DNA of 64,000 nt from Pullilachnospira sp963929535 (GTDB taxonomy: Bacteria; Bacillota; Clostridia; Lachnospirales; Lachnospiraceae): positions 1-64,000 of the forward strand of contig CAWVIZ010000005.1 in NCBI GenBank assembly GCA_963929535.1. Reading direction: 5' to 3'. This document shows, piece by piece, positions 1 through 8,847 of this stretch. Position numbers and translations under genes: made by a program. The notes beneath the pieces were generated by a model, which made no database searches, was not told the DNA's origin, and saw only the letters and a list, made by a program, of their open reading frames with translations. Position 1 is the first letter of the stretch, and every line of letters starts with the position of its first letter.

Positions 1-636
1 ACACTAGATCGCGTGTTCTGCCGGACGCTGATCATCGCCGCCGGAGCAGTCCACAGAAAGCTGGGCGTGCCCGGAGAGGAGACGCTGAATGGAATGGGCG
101 TGTCATACTGCGCCACATGCGACGGGGCATTTTTCCGGGATAAGACCGTAGCTGTAGTGGGCGGCGGAGATGTGGCAGTGGAGGACGCTATTTTTCTGGC
201 CAGGGGCTGCAGAAAGGTCTACGTGATCCATCGGCGGGATGAACTGAGAGCTGCCAAAACCCTTCAGGATAGCCTGTTTTCCACAGAGGGTGTGGAGATG
301 TACTGGAATGGGATCGTCACGGAGATCCATGGACAGGGGAAGGTGGAGAAGATCACGGTGGAGAATACCAAAACCCATGAACGGCAGGAGCTGGATGTGG
401 ACGGCGTATTCATTGCTGTGGGGATTACCCCGGATACGGAGTTTGTAAAGGATTTTCTGAAGCTGGACGGGCAGGGGTACATTGTGGCCGGAGAGGACGG
501 AAAAACCAGTGTGCCCGGCGTATTTGCCGCGGGAGATATCCGTACCAAGCAGCTTCGCCAGATCATTACCGCAGCGGCAGACGGGGCAAACTGCATCACC
601 TCCGCGGAGGAATATCTGAGAGAGAACTTCCGGTAA
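1..636 (+). CDS. trxB: Thioredoxin reductase, C-terminal part (5' end outside window)
   Basis: This flavoprotein moves electrons from NADPH through FAD and a redox-active disulfide to thioredoxin in the cytosol. The reading frame is open from base 1, so the FAD-binding N-terminus lies to the left of the window; about 211 codons are visible of a family length near 310. Visible signatures are the CATC active-site disulfide (GVSYCATCDGAFF), the NADPH-binding GGGDVAVEDA stretch and the C-terminal FAD motif GVFAAGDIRTKQLRQI. It ends at TAA 634-636, followed 27 bases later by a 13-bp inverted repeat. The gene converges on the V-ATPase operon. The family call is secure; the physiological partner is not shown here. 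Confidence 0.95.
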   Translation, partial: TLDRVFCRTLIIAAGAVHRKLGVPGEETLNGMGVSYCATCDGAFFRDKTVAVVGGGDVAVEDAIFLARGCRKVYVIHRRDELRAAKTLQDSLFSTEGVEMYWNGIVTEIHGQGKVEKITVENTKTHERQELDVDGVFIAVGITPDTEFVKDFLKLDGQGYIVAGEDGKTSVPGVFAAGDIRTKQLRQIITAAADGANCITSAEEYLRENFR

Positions 637-663
637 CAGAAGAAAAAGGGATAATATTATGTG

Positions 664-708
664 AATGCCGTCAGGCTGCCGCGATTTTTGCAGCTGCCTG
701 ACGGCATT
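664..708. terminator. Inverted repeat after trxB
   Basis: Perfect 13-bp arms at 664-676 and 696-708 enclose a 19-base loop. It lies 27 bases after the trxB stop and is followed by only a weak T-rich tail, so it is probably a terminator or RNA 3' end rather than a textbook intrinsic terminator. Confidence 0.55.
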
Positions 709-940
709 GTTATGTTCAACGGAAAAACTTCAGAAGCAGTATACATAAGATACGGTCTTCCGGACAGGAACCGGCAGGAGATTTCATACTGTTTCAGGAT
801 AAGACAGGAATCCGTTGTAGGAAGTTTCTCTGTGTAAAACTTATGTAAAATACAGAAACCAGATACAATTGAAAAATGGAAATTGCCGCTGATTCTGTGG
901 AATGCCGGGGAAAAAACAAGGGCTTTGTTAAAAATAGACA

Positions 941-1225
941 AATTGTGTCGAAAATTAACACAATTAAGGTGGATAAGGAAATACTTATCCTCCAGTTATC
1001 CACATCTCAAAAATCCGGAAATGCCTTAAAATCGAGTTATACACAAAGTTATACACATTATCCACTTTTTTTGGTGTGGAAAACCCTGATTTACATAATG
1101 AGAAATAAAACAGATGTTTTGTATATATGTGATAAATCGAATTTTAGAAGCAAATAATGTGGAAAACATCTTGACAAATAGAATGTCAAATAGGGGTGAA
1201 AATTGTGCCAAATTATCGCACAATT
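941..1225. other. DnaA-box cluster in a gene-free gap (637-1460)
   Basis: No convincing gene lies in the 824-base gap between trxB and the V-ATPase operon. It holds TTATCCACA at 996-1004, TTATACACA at 1037-1045 and 1049-1057, TTATCCACT at 1058-1066, and reverse-strand near matches at 968-976 (TTATCCACC), 1075-1083 and 1158-1166 (TTTTCCACA). The bacterial DnaA box consensus is TTATNCACA. The stretch from 1083 to 1160 is AT-rich. Two palindromes with ATTGTG/CACAAT half-sites (942-964 and 1202-1224, each with an 11-base spacer) bracket the cluster. It may be a replication origin element or a DnaA-binding locus; dnaA itself is not in the window. Confidence 0.6.
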
Positions 1226-1375
1226 TACTTTCGTATTATGTAAACAGGCGTTGAAAATGCTGCCGAATGCGGTGTTCAGAGGGATTTGGGGAAGGGAGGT
1301 CGGATGTGAGGGGAATTGTGCAAAATAGATAAAAAAGAACAGAAAATAGAGAATGTGTATTTCCCAAAAAGAAAT

Positions 1376-1417
1376 CCGGGAGCCGGAGCCTATCTGCCGA
1401 TAAGCTCCGGCTCCCGG
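1376..1417 (-). terminator. Intrinsic terminator of the V-ATPase operon
   Basis: Perfect 14-bp arms (1376-1389 and 1404-1417) enclose a 14-base loop. On the - strand the stem is followed by ATTTCTTTTT, the expected U-rich tract. It lies 44 bases past the ntpD stop. Confidence 0.85.
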
Positions 1418-1460
1418 AAAATATCTCCCGGCGCCGTAGGCATGGATCCGGGAGGTGGTG

Positions 1461-2081
1461 TCACGAAGCAAAATGCTGCCTCTTGATCACCTTCAGCCTG
1501 GTGAATTCCTCTCTCTCTTTCTCCTCCAGGGCATTGGAAATGTCCTTGGTGAGCTGTTCATAGTGAGGAATCGTGATATTCTTTAAAGCATTGGCCCGCT
1601 TCTGTGTCTTTTTGATGTTGGTGGCCAGCCGATAGGCGGAGTTTTCCACCATGGAGAGCTTGATGGTCAGTTCCTTCACCTTTTCAAAAGCCACTCTGGC
1701 CTTGTCCAGGGATTCTTTGGTCTGGTAGAAGGCATAGGTGGGATTCTTCCCGTCAGGATCGGACTGTACCAGGGGAATCTCAGTTCCCATAATGCTCCGG
1801 GTCTTGATGCGGATGGAATCCTCGATGGGAACTGTATAGGAGATGGTCTGCACCTGATTGATGCCGATCTCCATATTGGCTCTCTGGAGAGCCGCATACG
1901 CCTCCCGGAAAGTCTGGTCGATCTGGGACTGGATTCCCTTGGCCTCCTCGATCAGGCTCATCATCTCCCGGATAAGAATATTCCGCTTTTTATCCATCAG
2001 ATCAAAACCCTGCCGGGACAATGCCAGCGAGTTTTTCGCGAGAATCAAATTTCCCTTGGTGGGGAAAGTATTCGGATCCAT
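1461..2081 (-). CDS. ntpD: V-type ATP synthase subunit D
   Basis: Subunit D is the long antiparallel coiled-coil that forms the central rotor shaft of V/A-type ATPases and connects the A3B3 head to the membrane ring. The 206-residue product has the family length and starts MDPNTFPTKGNLILAKNSLA, including the conserved P-T-K-G-N-L segment. Helical, charge-rich sequence fills both ends. It is the last gene of the operon, 23 bases after ntpB, and is followed by a strong hairpin terminator. A second name for this subunit is AtpD of A-type enzymes. Confidence 0.95.
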   Translation of the reverse strand: MDPNTFPTKGNLILAKNSLALSRQGFDLMDKKRNILIREMMSLIEEAKGIQSQIDQTFREAYAALQRANMEIGINQVQTISYTVPIEDSIRIKTRSIMGTEIPLVQSDPDGKNPTYAFYQTKESLDKARVAFEKVKELTIKLSMVENSAYRLATNIKKTQKRANALKNITIPHYEQLTKDISNALEEKEREEFTRLKVIKRQHFAS

Positions 2082-2104
2082 GAAATTCCCCTTCCTGTAT
2101 CCTG

Positions 2105-3532
2105 CTATTCCGTCATAGCCTCTGCTTCTGCCTGGGCCTCAGCTGCCAGATCCACCTGGGTGGGCTGATAATACTGATCCAGGATCTTTGTATCAATACG
2201 GTCCAGTTCCTCCTTGGGAAGGATTCCCAGAAGCTTCCAGCCGATGTCCAGCGTCTGTTCAATGGTCCGGTTTTCAAATTCTCCCTGGCCTACGAACTGT
2301 TTCTCGAAAGCATTTCCAAAGACCAGATACTTTTTGTCCAGAGGAGACAGCTCATCCTCGCCGATAACAGACGCCAGCGCCCGGGCGTCTCCCACCTTGG
2401 CGTAGCAGGAGAAGAGCTGGTTGGCCACATCCTGATGATCAGCCCTGGTGTAGCCTTCACCGATGCCGTCCTTCATCAGACGGGACAGGGAAGGCAGCAC
2501 ATTGATGGGCGGATAGATGGACTGTCCGTGAAGCTGGCGGTCCAGAACGATCTGCCCCTCGGTGATGTAACCGGTCAGGTCAGGGATCGGATGTGTGATA
2601 TCGTCGTTGGGCATGGTAAGAATGGGGATCTGGGTCACAGAACCCGTTCCGCCCCGGACGATACCAGCCCGTTCATACAAGGTTGCCAGTTCGCTGTACA
2701 GGTAGCCGGGATATCCTTTACGGGAAGGAATCTCTCCCTTGGAGGAGGAAACCTCGCGCATGGCCTCGCAGAAGGAGGTGATATCCGTCAGGATCACCAG
2801 GATATGCATTCCCTTTTCAAAGGCCAGATACTCGGCGGCACTGAGGGCCACCTTTGGGGTGATCAGACGTTCCACCACCGGGTCATTGGCCAGATTCAGA
2901 TACATGACTACATGATCGGATACGCCGCTTTCCTCGAAGGTACGGCGGAAAAATTCTGCCACATCATATTTGACGCCCATGGCAGCAAATACGATGGCGA
3001 ATTTCTCATCGGAATCCCCGCCCAGGGAAGCCTGCTGCACGATCTGGGCGGCCAGCTTGTCGTGAGGCAGGCCGTTTCCTGAAAAGATGGGAAGCTTCTG
3101 ACCGCGGATCAGGGTGGTCAGCCCGTCGATGGCTGAGATTCCCGTCCGGATATAGTTCCGGGGATACTCCCGGGTAACGGGATTCAGGGGAAGCCCGTTG
3201 ATATTTACTTTTGTGTCGGATACGATGGGACCCAGCCCGTCAATGGGCTTTCCGATGCCGTCAAAGGTTCTTCCCAGAATCTTTTCCGACAGGGGGATCT
3301 CCATGGGACGGCCGGTGGGACGGGTATGCGTGTTGTCAAGGGACATTCCGTCTGAGCCCTCAAACACCTGGATCACGGCTTTGTCCTCGTAGATCTCCAC
3401 GATACGTCCCAGCTTCTTTTCCCGGCCGTCTATGGTAAATTCCACGATCTCCTCATAGGCGGCGTCCTTTACGCCCTCCAGGACCACCAGAGGACCGTTG
3501 ATCTCGCTTAAGCCTAAATATTCTATTGCCAT
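2105..3532 (-). CDS. ntpB: V-type ATP synthase subunit B
   Basis: Subunit B is the non-catalytic nucleotide-binding-fold subunit that alternates with A in the hexameric head. The 475-residue product is full length and starts MAIEYLGLSEINGPLVVLEG. It carries family segments such as PIFSGNGLPHDKLAAQI at the place of a P-loop (no functional GKT, as usual for B) and SRLMKDGIGEGYTRADH near residue 350. The start is 12 bases downstream of the ntpA stop and has a GGAGG-type ribosome binding site. The C-terminus is rich in Ala/Glu, a variable region in the family. Confidence 0.96.
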   Translation of the reverse strand: MAIEYLGLSEINGPLVVLEGVKDAAYEEIVEFTIDGREKKLGRIVEIYEDKAVIQVFEGSDGMSLDNTHTRPTGRPMEIPLSEKILGRTFDGIGKPIDGLGPIVSDTKVNINGLPLNPVTREYPRNYIRTGISAIDGLTTLIRGQKLPIFSGNGLPHDKLAAQIVQQASLGGDSDEKFAIVFAAMGVKYDVAEFFRRTFEESGVSDHVVMYLNLANDPVVERLITPKVALSAAEYLAFEKGMHILVILTDITSFCEAMREVSSSKGEIPSRKGYPGYLYSELATLYERAGIVRGGTGSVTQIPILTMPNDDITHPIPDLTGYITEGQIVLDRQLHGQSIYPPINVLPSLSRLMKDGIGEGYTRADHQDVANQLFSCYAKVGDARALASVIGEDELSPLDKKYLVFGNAFEKQFVGQGEFENRTIEQTLDIGWKLLGILPKEELDRIDTKILDQYYQPTQVDLAAEAQAEAEAMTE

Positions 3533-3544
3533 GATGGTTCCTCC

Positions 3545-5311
3545 TTACCCGTTCTTTTCCAGTACCTTGTCATAGAAGGCATCGATGGCCTTCCTGTATT
3601 CGTCGAACATCTCCAGTCTGTCATTGGGAACATCATATTTGATGGCAATGACCTTTTCAAAGATGGTATCCTCCTTCAGGACAGACATAGGCATTCCCAT
3701 GGTGATCAGTGCCCGGGATTTTTTGTACAGGTAAAGGATGGTCTCCATCATTTTATACTGCTTTTCCATAGGCACAGAGGTATCCTCCTTGTGAAAGGCA
3801 TTCTGCTGCAGGAAGCCCAGGCGGATCACTCTGGCGATCTCCAGTACCAGCTTCTGATCATCGGGAAGAACATCGCTTCCGATCAGCTTTACGATCTCCA
3901 TCAGGCTGCTCTCCTGATTCAGAAGGGCCATGAGCTGATTTCTCAGATCGATAAAGTTCTTATTGACATGCTCCTGATACCAGGGAGCCAGGTCTCCCAG
4001 ATACTCGCTGTAGCTGGTCAGCCAGTGGATAGCCGGAAAGTGCCGGGCATAAGCCAGAGATTTGTCCAGCCCCCAGAAGCAGCGGACAAAACGTTTGGTG
4101 TTCTGCGTAACAGGCTCAGAAAAATCACCTCCCTGGGGAGATACGGCGCCGATGATGGATACGCTTCCTTCGGTACCGTTCAGATTCTCCATCATGCCGG
4201 CTCTCTCATAAAATGCTGACAGACGGGAGGCCAGATATGCAGGAAATCCTTCCTCCGCAGGCATCTCCTCCAGACGGCCGGACAGCTCACGCAGAGCCTC
4301 AGCCCAGCGGGAAGTGGAATCAGCCATGATCGCCACATCGTATCCCATATCCCGGTAATATTCCGCCAGTGTCAGCCCCGTGTAGATAGAAGCTTCGCGG
4401 GCAGCTACGGGCATGTTGGAGGTGTTGGCGATCAGGGCGGTCCGGTGCATCAGGGGATTGCCGGACTTGGGATCCACCAGCTCTCCGAACTCCTCCAGAA
4501 CCTGGGTCATCTCATTGCCGCGCTCACCGCAGCCGATATAGATAATGATATCCGCATCCGACCATTTGGCGATCTGATGCTGGGTCATGGTCTTTCCTGT
4601 TCCGAATCCCCCGGGAACGGCAGCAGTGCCGCCCTTGGCGATGGGAAACATGGTGTCTAGGATCCGCTGTCCTGTGATCAGGGGAATCGAAGCGGGATAC
4701 CGCCTGGCCGTGGGCCGGGGAATCCGGATGGGCCATTTCTGGCAGAGGGTCAGTTCTTTTTCAGAGCCGTCCTCCAGCCTGAGGGTCACAATGGGATCCA
4801 GGATGGTGTATTCTCCATCGGGAGCCACCCGGGTCACCTGACCTTTCAGATCCGGAGGCACCATGGATTTGTGCAGGATAGAAGCGGTTTCCTGGGTTTC
4901 CGCGATGATGGTTCCGCCCAGGACCTGATCGCCGGGCTGAACCGTCAGATGAACCTTCCATTTCTTTTCCGTGTCCAGAGAATCCACGCTGACTCCCCGG
5001 GTGATGTATTTGCCGGAACGGGCGGCAATCTCACTCAGGGGCCGCTGGATACCGTCAAAAATATTGTTCAGGATACCGGGCCCCAGCGTTACGGAAATGG
5101 CGTCTCCCGTTCCCGTCACTTCAGCGCCCGGCTTCAGCCCTGTGGTTTCCTCAAATACCTGGACTGTAGTCCGGTCTTTGGACAGGGCAATGACCTCTCC
5201 CACCAGATTTTCCTGCCCCACATGCACCATCTCTGACATGCGCAGACCGGTATTTCCTTTCAGATAAACAACGGGACCGTTGATCCCGTAGATGATTCCA
5301 GTTTTATTCAT
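3545..5311 (-). CDS. ntpA: V-type ATP synthase catalytic subunit A
   Basis: Subunit A carries the catalytic ATP sites of the V/A-type rotary ATPase. The 588-residue protein has the Walker A motif GGFGTGKT at residues 234-241 and the A-specific non-homologous insert around residues 110-190. I chose ATG 5311 because GGAGGT lies 7 bases upstream (5319-5324) and the protein then begins MNKTGIIYGINGPVV, the family N-terminus; a longer frame up to 5368 would overlap ntpE by 65 bases. With ATG 5311 the overlap with ntpE is 8 bases, which suggests translational coupling. Confidence 0.96.
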   Translation of the reverse strand: MNKTGIIYGINGPVVYLKGNTGLRMSEMVHVGQENLVGEVIALSKDRTTVQVFEETTGLKPGAEVTGTGDAISVTLGPGILNNIFDGIQRPLSEIAARSGKYITRGVSVDSLDTEKKWKVHLTVQPGDQVLGGTIIAETQETASILHKSMVPPDLKGQVTRVAPDGEYTILDPIVTLRLEDGSEKELTLCQKWPIRIPRPTARRYPASIPLITGQRILDTMFPIAKGGTAAVPGGFGTGKTMTQHQIAKWSDADIIIYIGCGERGNEMTQVLEEFGELVDPKSGNPLMHRTALIANTSNMPVAAREASIYTGLTLAEYYRDMGYDVAIMADSTSRWAEALRELSGRLEEMPAEEGFPAYLASRLSAFYERAGMMENLNGTEGSVSIIGAVSPQGGDFSEPVTQNTKRFVRCFWGLDKSLAYARHFPAIHWLTSYSEYLGDLAPWYQEHVNKNFIDLRNQLMALLNQESSLMEIVKLIGSDVLPDDQKLVLEIARVIRLGFLQQNAFHKEDTSVPMEKQYKMMETILYLYKKSRALITMGMPMSVLKEDTIFEKVIAIKYDVPNDRLEMFDEYRKAIDAFYDKVLEKNG

Positions 5312-5900
5312 CTGCCATACCTCCGGTAAAGATGTATTCCTCCCGCGCCTCATCCAGCAGGGTAGCAAATGAGCTGTCGATCAGGATATTTTTGGAGCGG
5401 ATCACCGCCCGCATACCGCCTTTCCAGGCCTGGGCGGATACAGAAGGAGTAAAACCCAGCTTTTCGCTGATCCTGGGGATCAGCGCCTGGTCCGCAGGGT
5501 CGATATAAACAGTCAGTGCGTCATCTCCCGCGAAATCCAGTGCTTCCTGGATCTTGCCGCACAGATAATCAAAATATTCCGGAGTGGTCTTAAAATGTTC
5601 CAGCTTTTCTTCCACTTCCGCAAACAGCCTGGACTTGATCTCTTCCGTTTTGGCGGAATACGCCCGCTTGAATTCCAGCTGTCTGGCGGAAACCGTCTTG
5701 TTGATCTCCCGTTTCAGCTTGTCAGACTCTGCCTGAAGCCTGCTGCGTGCCTGGCGCTCCACGGTTTCCTTGTGTTCCCGGTACATCTGATCCAGGGCCG
5801 CACGGTGCTCCTTTTTCATCTTTTCAGCCTCCTCGGCTGCGCTCTGCACGGAAGCCTCATAAAAATGCTGTAATTTTTCTTCGGTTGTCAAAGTCTTCAC
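5304..5900 (-). CDS. ntpE: V-type ATP synthase subunit E
   Basis: Subunit E is one half of the peripheral stalk that holds the A3B3 head against rotation. The 198-residue protein is a charged helical N-terminal coiled-coil (residues 1-100, rich in E, K, A, R) followed by a small globular domain ending in TLLDEAREEYIFTGGMADE. Length and layout match the family, although sequence conservation in E subunits is low, so part of the evidence is position between ntpF and ntpA. Its stop codon overlaps the ntpA start by 8 bases. Confidence 0.85.
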   Translation of the reverse strand: MKTLTTEEKLQHFYEASVQSAAEEAEKMKKEHRAALDQMYREHKETVERQARSRLQAESDKLKREINKTVSARQLEFKRAYSAKTEEIKSRLFAEVEEKLEHFKTTPEYFDYLCGKIQEALDFAGDDALTVYIDPADQALIPRISEKLGFTPSVSAQAWKGGMRAVIRSKNILIDSSFATLLDEAREEYIFTGGMADE

Positions 5901-5910
5901 CTTCTTTACA

Positions 5911-6219
5911 CTATAATTTCAGTCCGATGGCCTCGTTGACATAGGAAGTGATAAAATCAGGCTTCCGTCCGGTTCCATGACGGTCCGGGATCTCCACGAT
6001 CAGGGGAACCTTATGGTTCAGCTTCACATCGTCTACGATCTCCGGAAATTCCCGTCCAAACTTTTCTGTGAGCAGCAGGATACCGATATCTTTGTCGGCA
6101 AGAGCCTTTTCCAGGGCCTCCTTCAGCTCCTCCCGCTCATGAACCACCACACCATCCACTCCCGCCAGACGCATGCCCGTCTGGGTGTCAATGTTGTCGC
6201 TGATCAGAAATATTTTCAT
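5911..6219 (-). CDS. ntpF: V-type ATP synthase subunit F
   Basis: Subunit F is a small CheY-like alpha/beta protein bound to subunit D on the rotor shaft. The 102-residue product starts MKIFLISDNIDTQTGMRLAG and has the typical pattern of a short beta strand, an MRLAGVDG turn and a GILLLTEK strand. It sits 15 bases after ntpK and 10 bases before ntpE. Naming of V-type subunits differs between organisms (F here equals NtpG in Enterococcus). Confidence 0.9.
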   Translation of the reverse strand: MKIFLISDNIDTQTGMRLAGVDGVVVHEREELKEALEKALADKDIGILLLTEKFGREFPEIVDDVKLNHKVPLIVEIPDRHGTGRKPDFITSYVNEAIGLKL

Positions 6220-6234
6220 TGTACATTCCGCCTT

Positions 6235-6669
6235 TTACAGTCTGCTGAGGATCATGAAGGAGATGATCAGTCCGTACAGGGCGATACCTTCCGCCATGGC
6301 CACGAAGATCATGGATTTACCAAACAGGGATCCATCTTCGCTGATAGCGCCCAGAGCCGCGCTGGCGGAGCTGGCTACAGCGATACCGGAACCGATACCG
6401 GAAAGACCGGTTACCAGGGCGGCGCCCAGATAGCCAAGACCTTCTGCAAGTCCGCTTCCGGAAGCGTCAGCAGCAGCCTGTACGGTCTGTGCTCCGGCCA
6501 GCATCGCTACGGAAGCAATGACCAGAGTGCCGAAGAAAAAGAAGCAGTTTGCCGCAAGGGATCTTTTGTACCGCTTCCGGTTCTTTTCTCCCAGAAGAAA
6601 TGCTCCCCAGGGAACGATAATGCTTAAGATCAGTGCAGCGGCAACGGTGATTTCGATAATGGTAGTCAT
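6235..6669 (-). CDS. ntpK: V-type ATP synthase membrane ring subunit K
   Basis: Subunit K forms the rotating membrane ring that carries the coupling ion. The 144-residue protein has about four hydrophobic segments (roughly 4-26, 43-60, 77-107, 117-143) and the ion-binding glutamate E127 in FVAMAEGIALYGL. In the Na+ enzyme of Enterococcus hirae an SGIAQG glutamine helps to hold Na+; the matching place here reads SGIGSG, so that glutamine is absent and proton coupling is more likely by inference. The ATG is preceded by a GGAGG site. A 228-base spacer with a palindromic repeat separates it from subunit I. Confidence 0.93.
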   Translation of the reverse strand: MTTIIEITVAAALILSIIVPWGAFLLGEKNRKRYKRSLAANCFFFFGTLVIASVAMLAGAQTVQAAADASGSGLAEGLGYLGAALVTGLSGIGSGIAVASSASAALGAISEDGSLFGKSMIFVAMAEGIALYGLIISFMILSRL

Positions 6670-6695
6670 AATAAATTCCTCCTGTTAATTCGCTT

Positions 6696-6840
6696 GTTAC
6701 AGTTTGCCTGTGAACCGTAACAATAAGTTTTCTATTTGCTGTCTGGGTAATCCGGCGTTACAGTTCAGCCTTCAGCGGTCCCGCGAAGACCGCTGTGTGC
6801 CTGCTTTTGTGACAGTGAAGCCGGAAGGATGAACTGATAC
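6696..6840. repeat. Palindromic intergenic repeats between ntpI and ntpK
   Basis: A short inverted repeat (GTTACAGTTT at 6696-6705 facing AACCGTAAC at 6713-6721) is followed by an 84-bp element with imperfect terminal inverted repeats, GTTACAGTTCAGCCTT at 6757-6772 and AAGGATGAACTGATAC at 6825-6840 (13 of 16 pair). The same ends flank elements near 16.5 and 38.6 kb. It lies inside an operon and could form an RNA hairpin between the ntpI and ntpK messages. Confidence 0.65.
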
Positions 6841-6897
6841 AATCCGGCGGCAGCGGTCCTGATTTGCGCGATCCCGCCCGGCCGCAAAACCGGACAG

Positions 6898-8825
6898 CTA
6901 TTCTCTTTTTAAAAAAGGTTTAAACGGTTTTCCGCTTCCCTTGTAATAACGACTGAACAATTCATAGTATTCCAGACGAAGCACCTGGATACCCACGATA
7001 AGTCCCTCCATACCCATGACGAACAGGTTGCCCAGGACCACCACCAGCCAGTTGGGGGATCCGGACTCCGCTCCGGCCAGCATCAGGACCACCTCCATCA
7101 TGGAAGCGTGGCTGACAGCAAAAGCGCCGATACGGATGAAGGAGAGGGTGTTGGACAGATAGCTGAGCATCACCTCGAACAGCTCGAAAAAGCTCTGGAC
7201 GAAGAACATCACCTTTCCGTCCTCAATGACGGGGGACTGCCGTTTCGCCAGTCTGGTCAGCGGCTCCTTCAGCATGATGATCAGGAGAGGGATGACGAAC
7301 ATAACAACCAGAACAATGGTTCCGGGGATCTGATGGCCGGTGGTAAACAGAAGGATCACGGCCACCAAAGATCCGTAAAAGACCAGTCCGGCAACAGCGT
7401 TCTGGTCAAACCAGATGTTTTCCACATCCCGGCTTCGGATTCCGTTGATGATGTGGAATACCATGGTCAACAGGATCAGGAACATGCCAAATCCGATGGC
7501 TGCCACAAAGACGGTGTTCAGCTTCCCAAGAAACGGCACGTCGGCCATGGCCGTAGTAGGCTTGATCCAGAGTGCCGGGATCACGTCCTCGAAGCCGAAG
7601 ATGCTGCCGAACAGCAGTCCGAAAACAGTGGAAAAGATACCCGCTGTGCCGATAATGGCGGCCAGATCCAGCTTTTTGAACTTATACAGAAGAAATCCTC
7701 CCGCAACCAGGCAAAGACCCTGTCCCACATCTCCGAACATAGCTCCGAAGATCAGGATATAGGTAAGAGCCACAAAGATGGTGGGATCCATCTCATGGTA
7801 GGAAGGAAGGCCGTACATCCGGACAAACATCTCGAAGGGACGGAAGACCTTTGGATTTTTCAGCTTGGTGGGAGGCTCTCCATGCCCTTCAGAGTCACCG
7901 TTTTCCACAAAGCAGTACAGATTTTTGTCCTCGGAGATATCCTTCTGGAAGGCTTTGGCGTCTTTTTCTGTCATCCAGCCGCAGAGAATATAGAATACTT
8001 CCCGGTTCTTCTCCTTGGTGCAGGCAGCCAGCTTCCGGACATCAAAGTTCCGGGACTGGGATTCCAGCTTCCGGCAGGCGGCGCACAGACGGTCGCCCTG
8101 ACTGCTGATCACCTGACGGATCTGACCATCGGCGGTTACCAGGGATTCCCGGATATCTTTCAGCTGAATGGAAAGATCCTTCTTTACCTGCTGGGGCACA
8201 CCCCGGATCTTTGACGGAATATCCAGCACTTCAAAATGCATGGATGCGTAAACCGCGTCGATCCGGTCGGCTTCCGCTCTGGGGCAGAAGTAAATCCCCA
8301 GATATAGTGGTCATCCGCATAGCAGCGGTGAAACAGGGTCTCCATATTGTCGTAGACGTAAGTTTCGAATTTGGAGTAATACTCCTTGGGGATCTTTCCG
8401 AACTGACAGTATACAAACCGGAAGCTCAGAAGCGTGGACAGATCGTATTCCAGGTGCTCAAAAGGCTTAAGGGTTTCCAGAAGCTCTTCCACATGCTTCC
8501 GCTTTTCTTCCAGTTCTTTTTTGTTTTCATGAAGCTGCGTCAGCTTCTGATCCAGCTCCTCCACAAGGGCTACCGATTCCTCAAGCGTCAGGGACGGCAG
8601 CTCCTCCCGTTCCTCCGGCTCCAGAAGACTCTGAAGCTCCGCTGCTTTGGCCAGCAGGGATTTGTACGGATTGATCTGAAGATACGGCGACAGATTCTGC
8701 ACCGTCTTCAGCTCCGCCAGAGCATTTTCCAGGTGAATTTCGTACTTGGACAGATATTGCTCCACGACCCGGTCAATATCTGTTTTCGGCCCGGTGATGC
8801 TGATAAATTCCATTTTTTCAATCAT
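6898..8825 (-). pseudogene. ntpI: V-type ATP synthase subunit I, split by a -1 frameshift
   Basis: Subunit I is the membrane stator subunit (a-type) that provides the ion half-channels. The N-terminal frame runs from ATG 8825 (MIEKMEFISITGPKTDIDRV) to about 8300; the rest, with seven or eight membrane segments and ending in GSGKPFKPFLKRE, is in another frame down to 6898. The join is in a run of four G on the - strand (8296-8299): one extra G would restore DDHYIWG followed by IYFCPRAEADRIDAVY, giving 642 residues, the normal family length. After the break the first frame runs on into unrelated sequence to 8184. This may be a real mutation or a sequencing error; no classic slippery heptamer is present. 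Confidence 0.85.
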
Positions 8826-8847
8826 AAGTGTACATCCTCCGGTGGTG

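Noticed and set aside
7108..8214. Long + strand open frame of 368 codons opposite subunit I
   Set aside because: It is a shadow of the V-ATPase subunit I gene: His/Gln-rich, no domain, and the other strand encodes a clear family protein.
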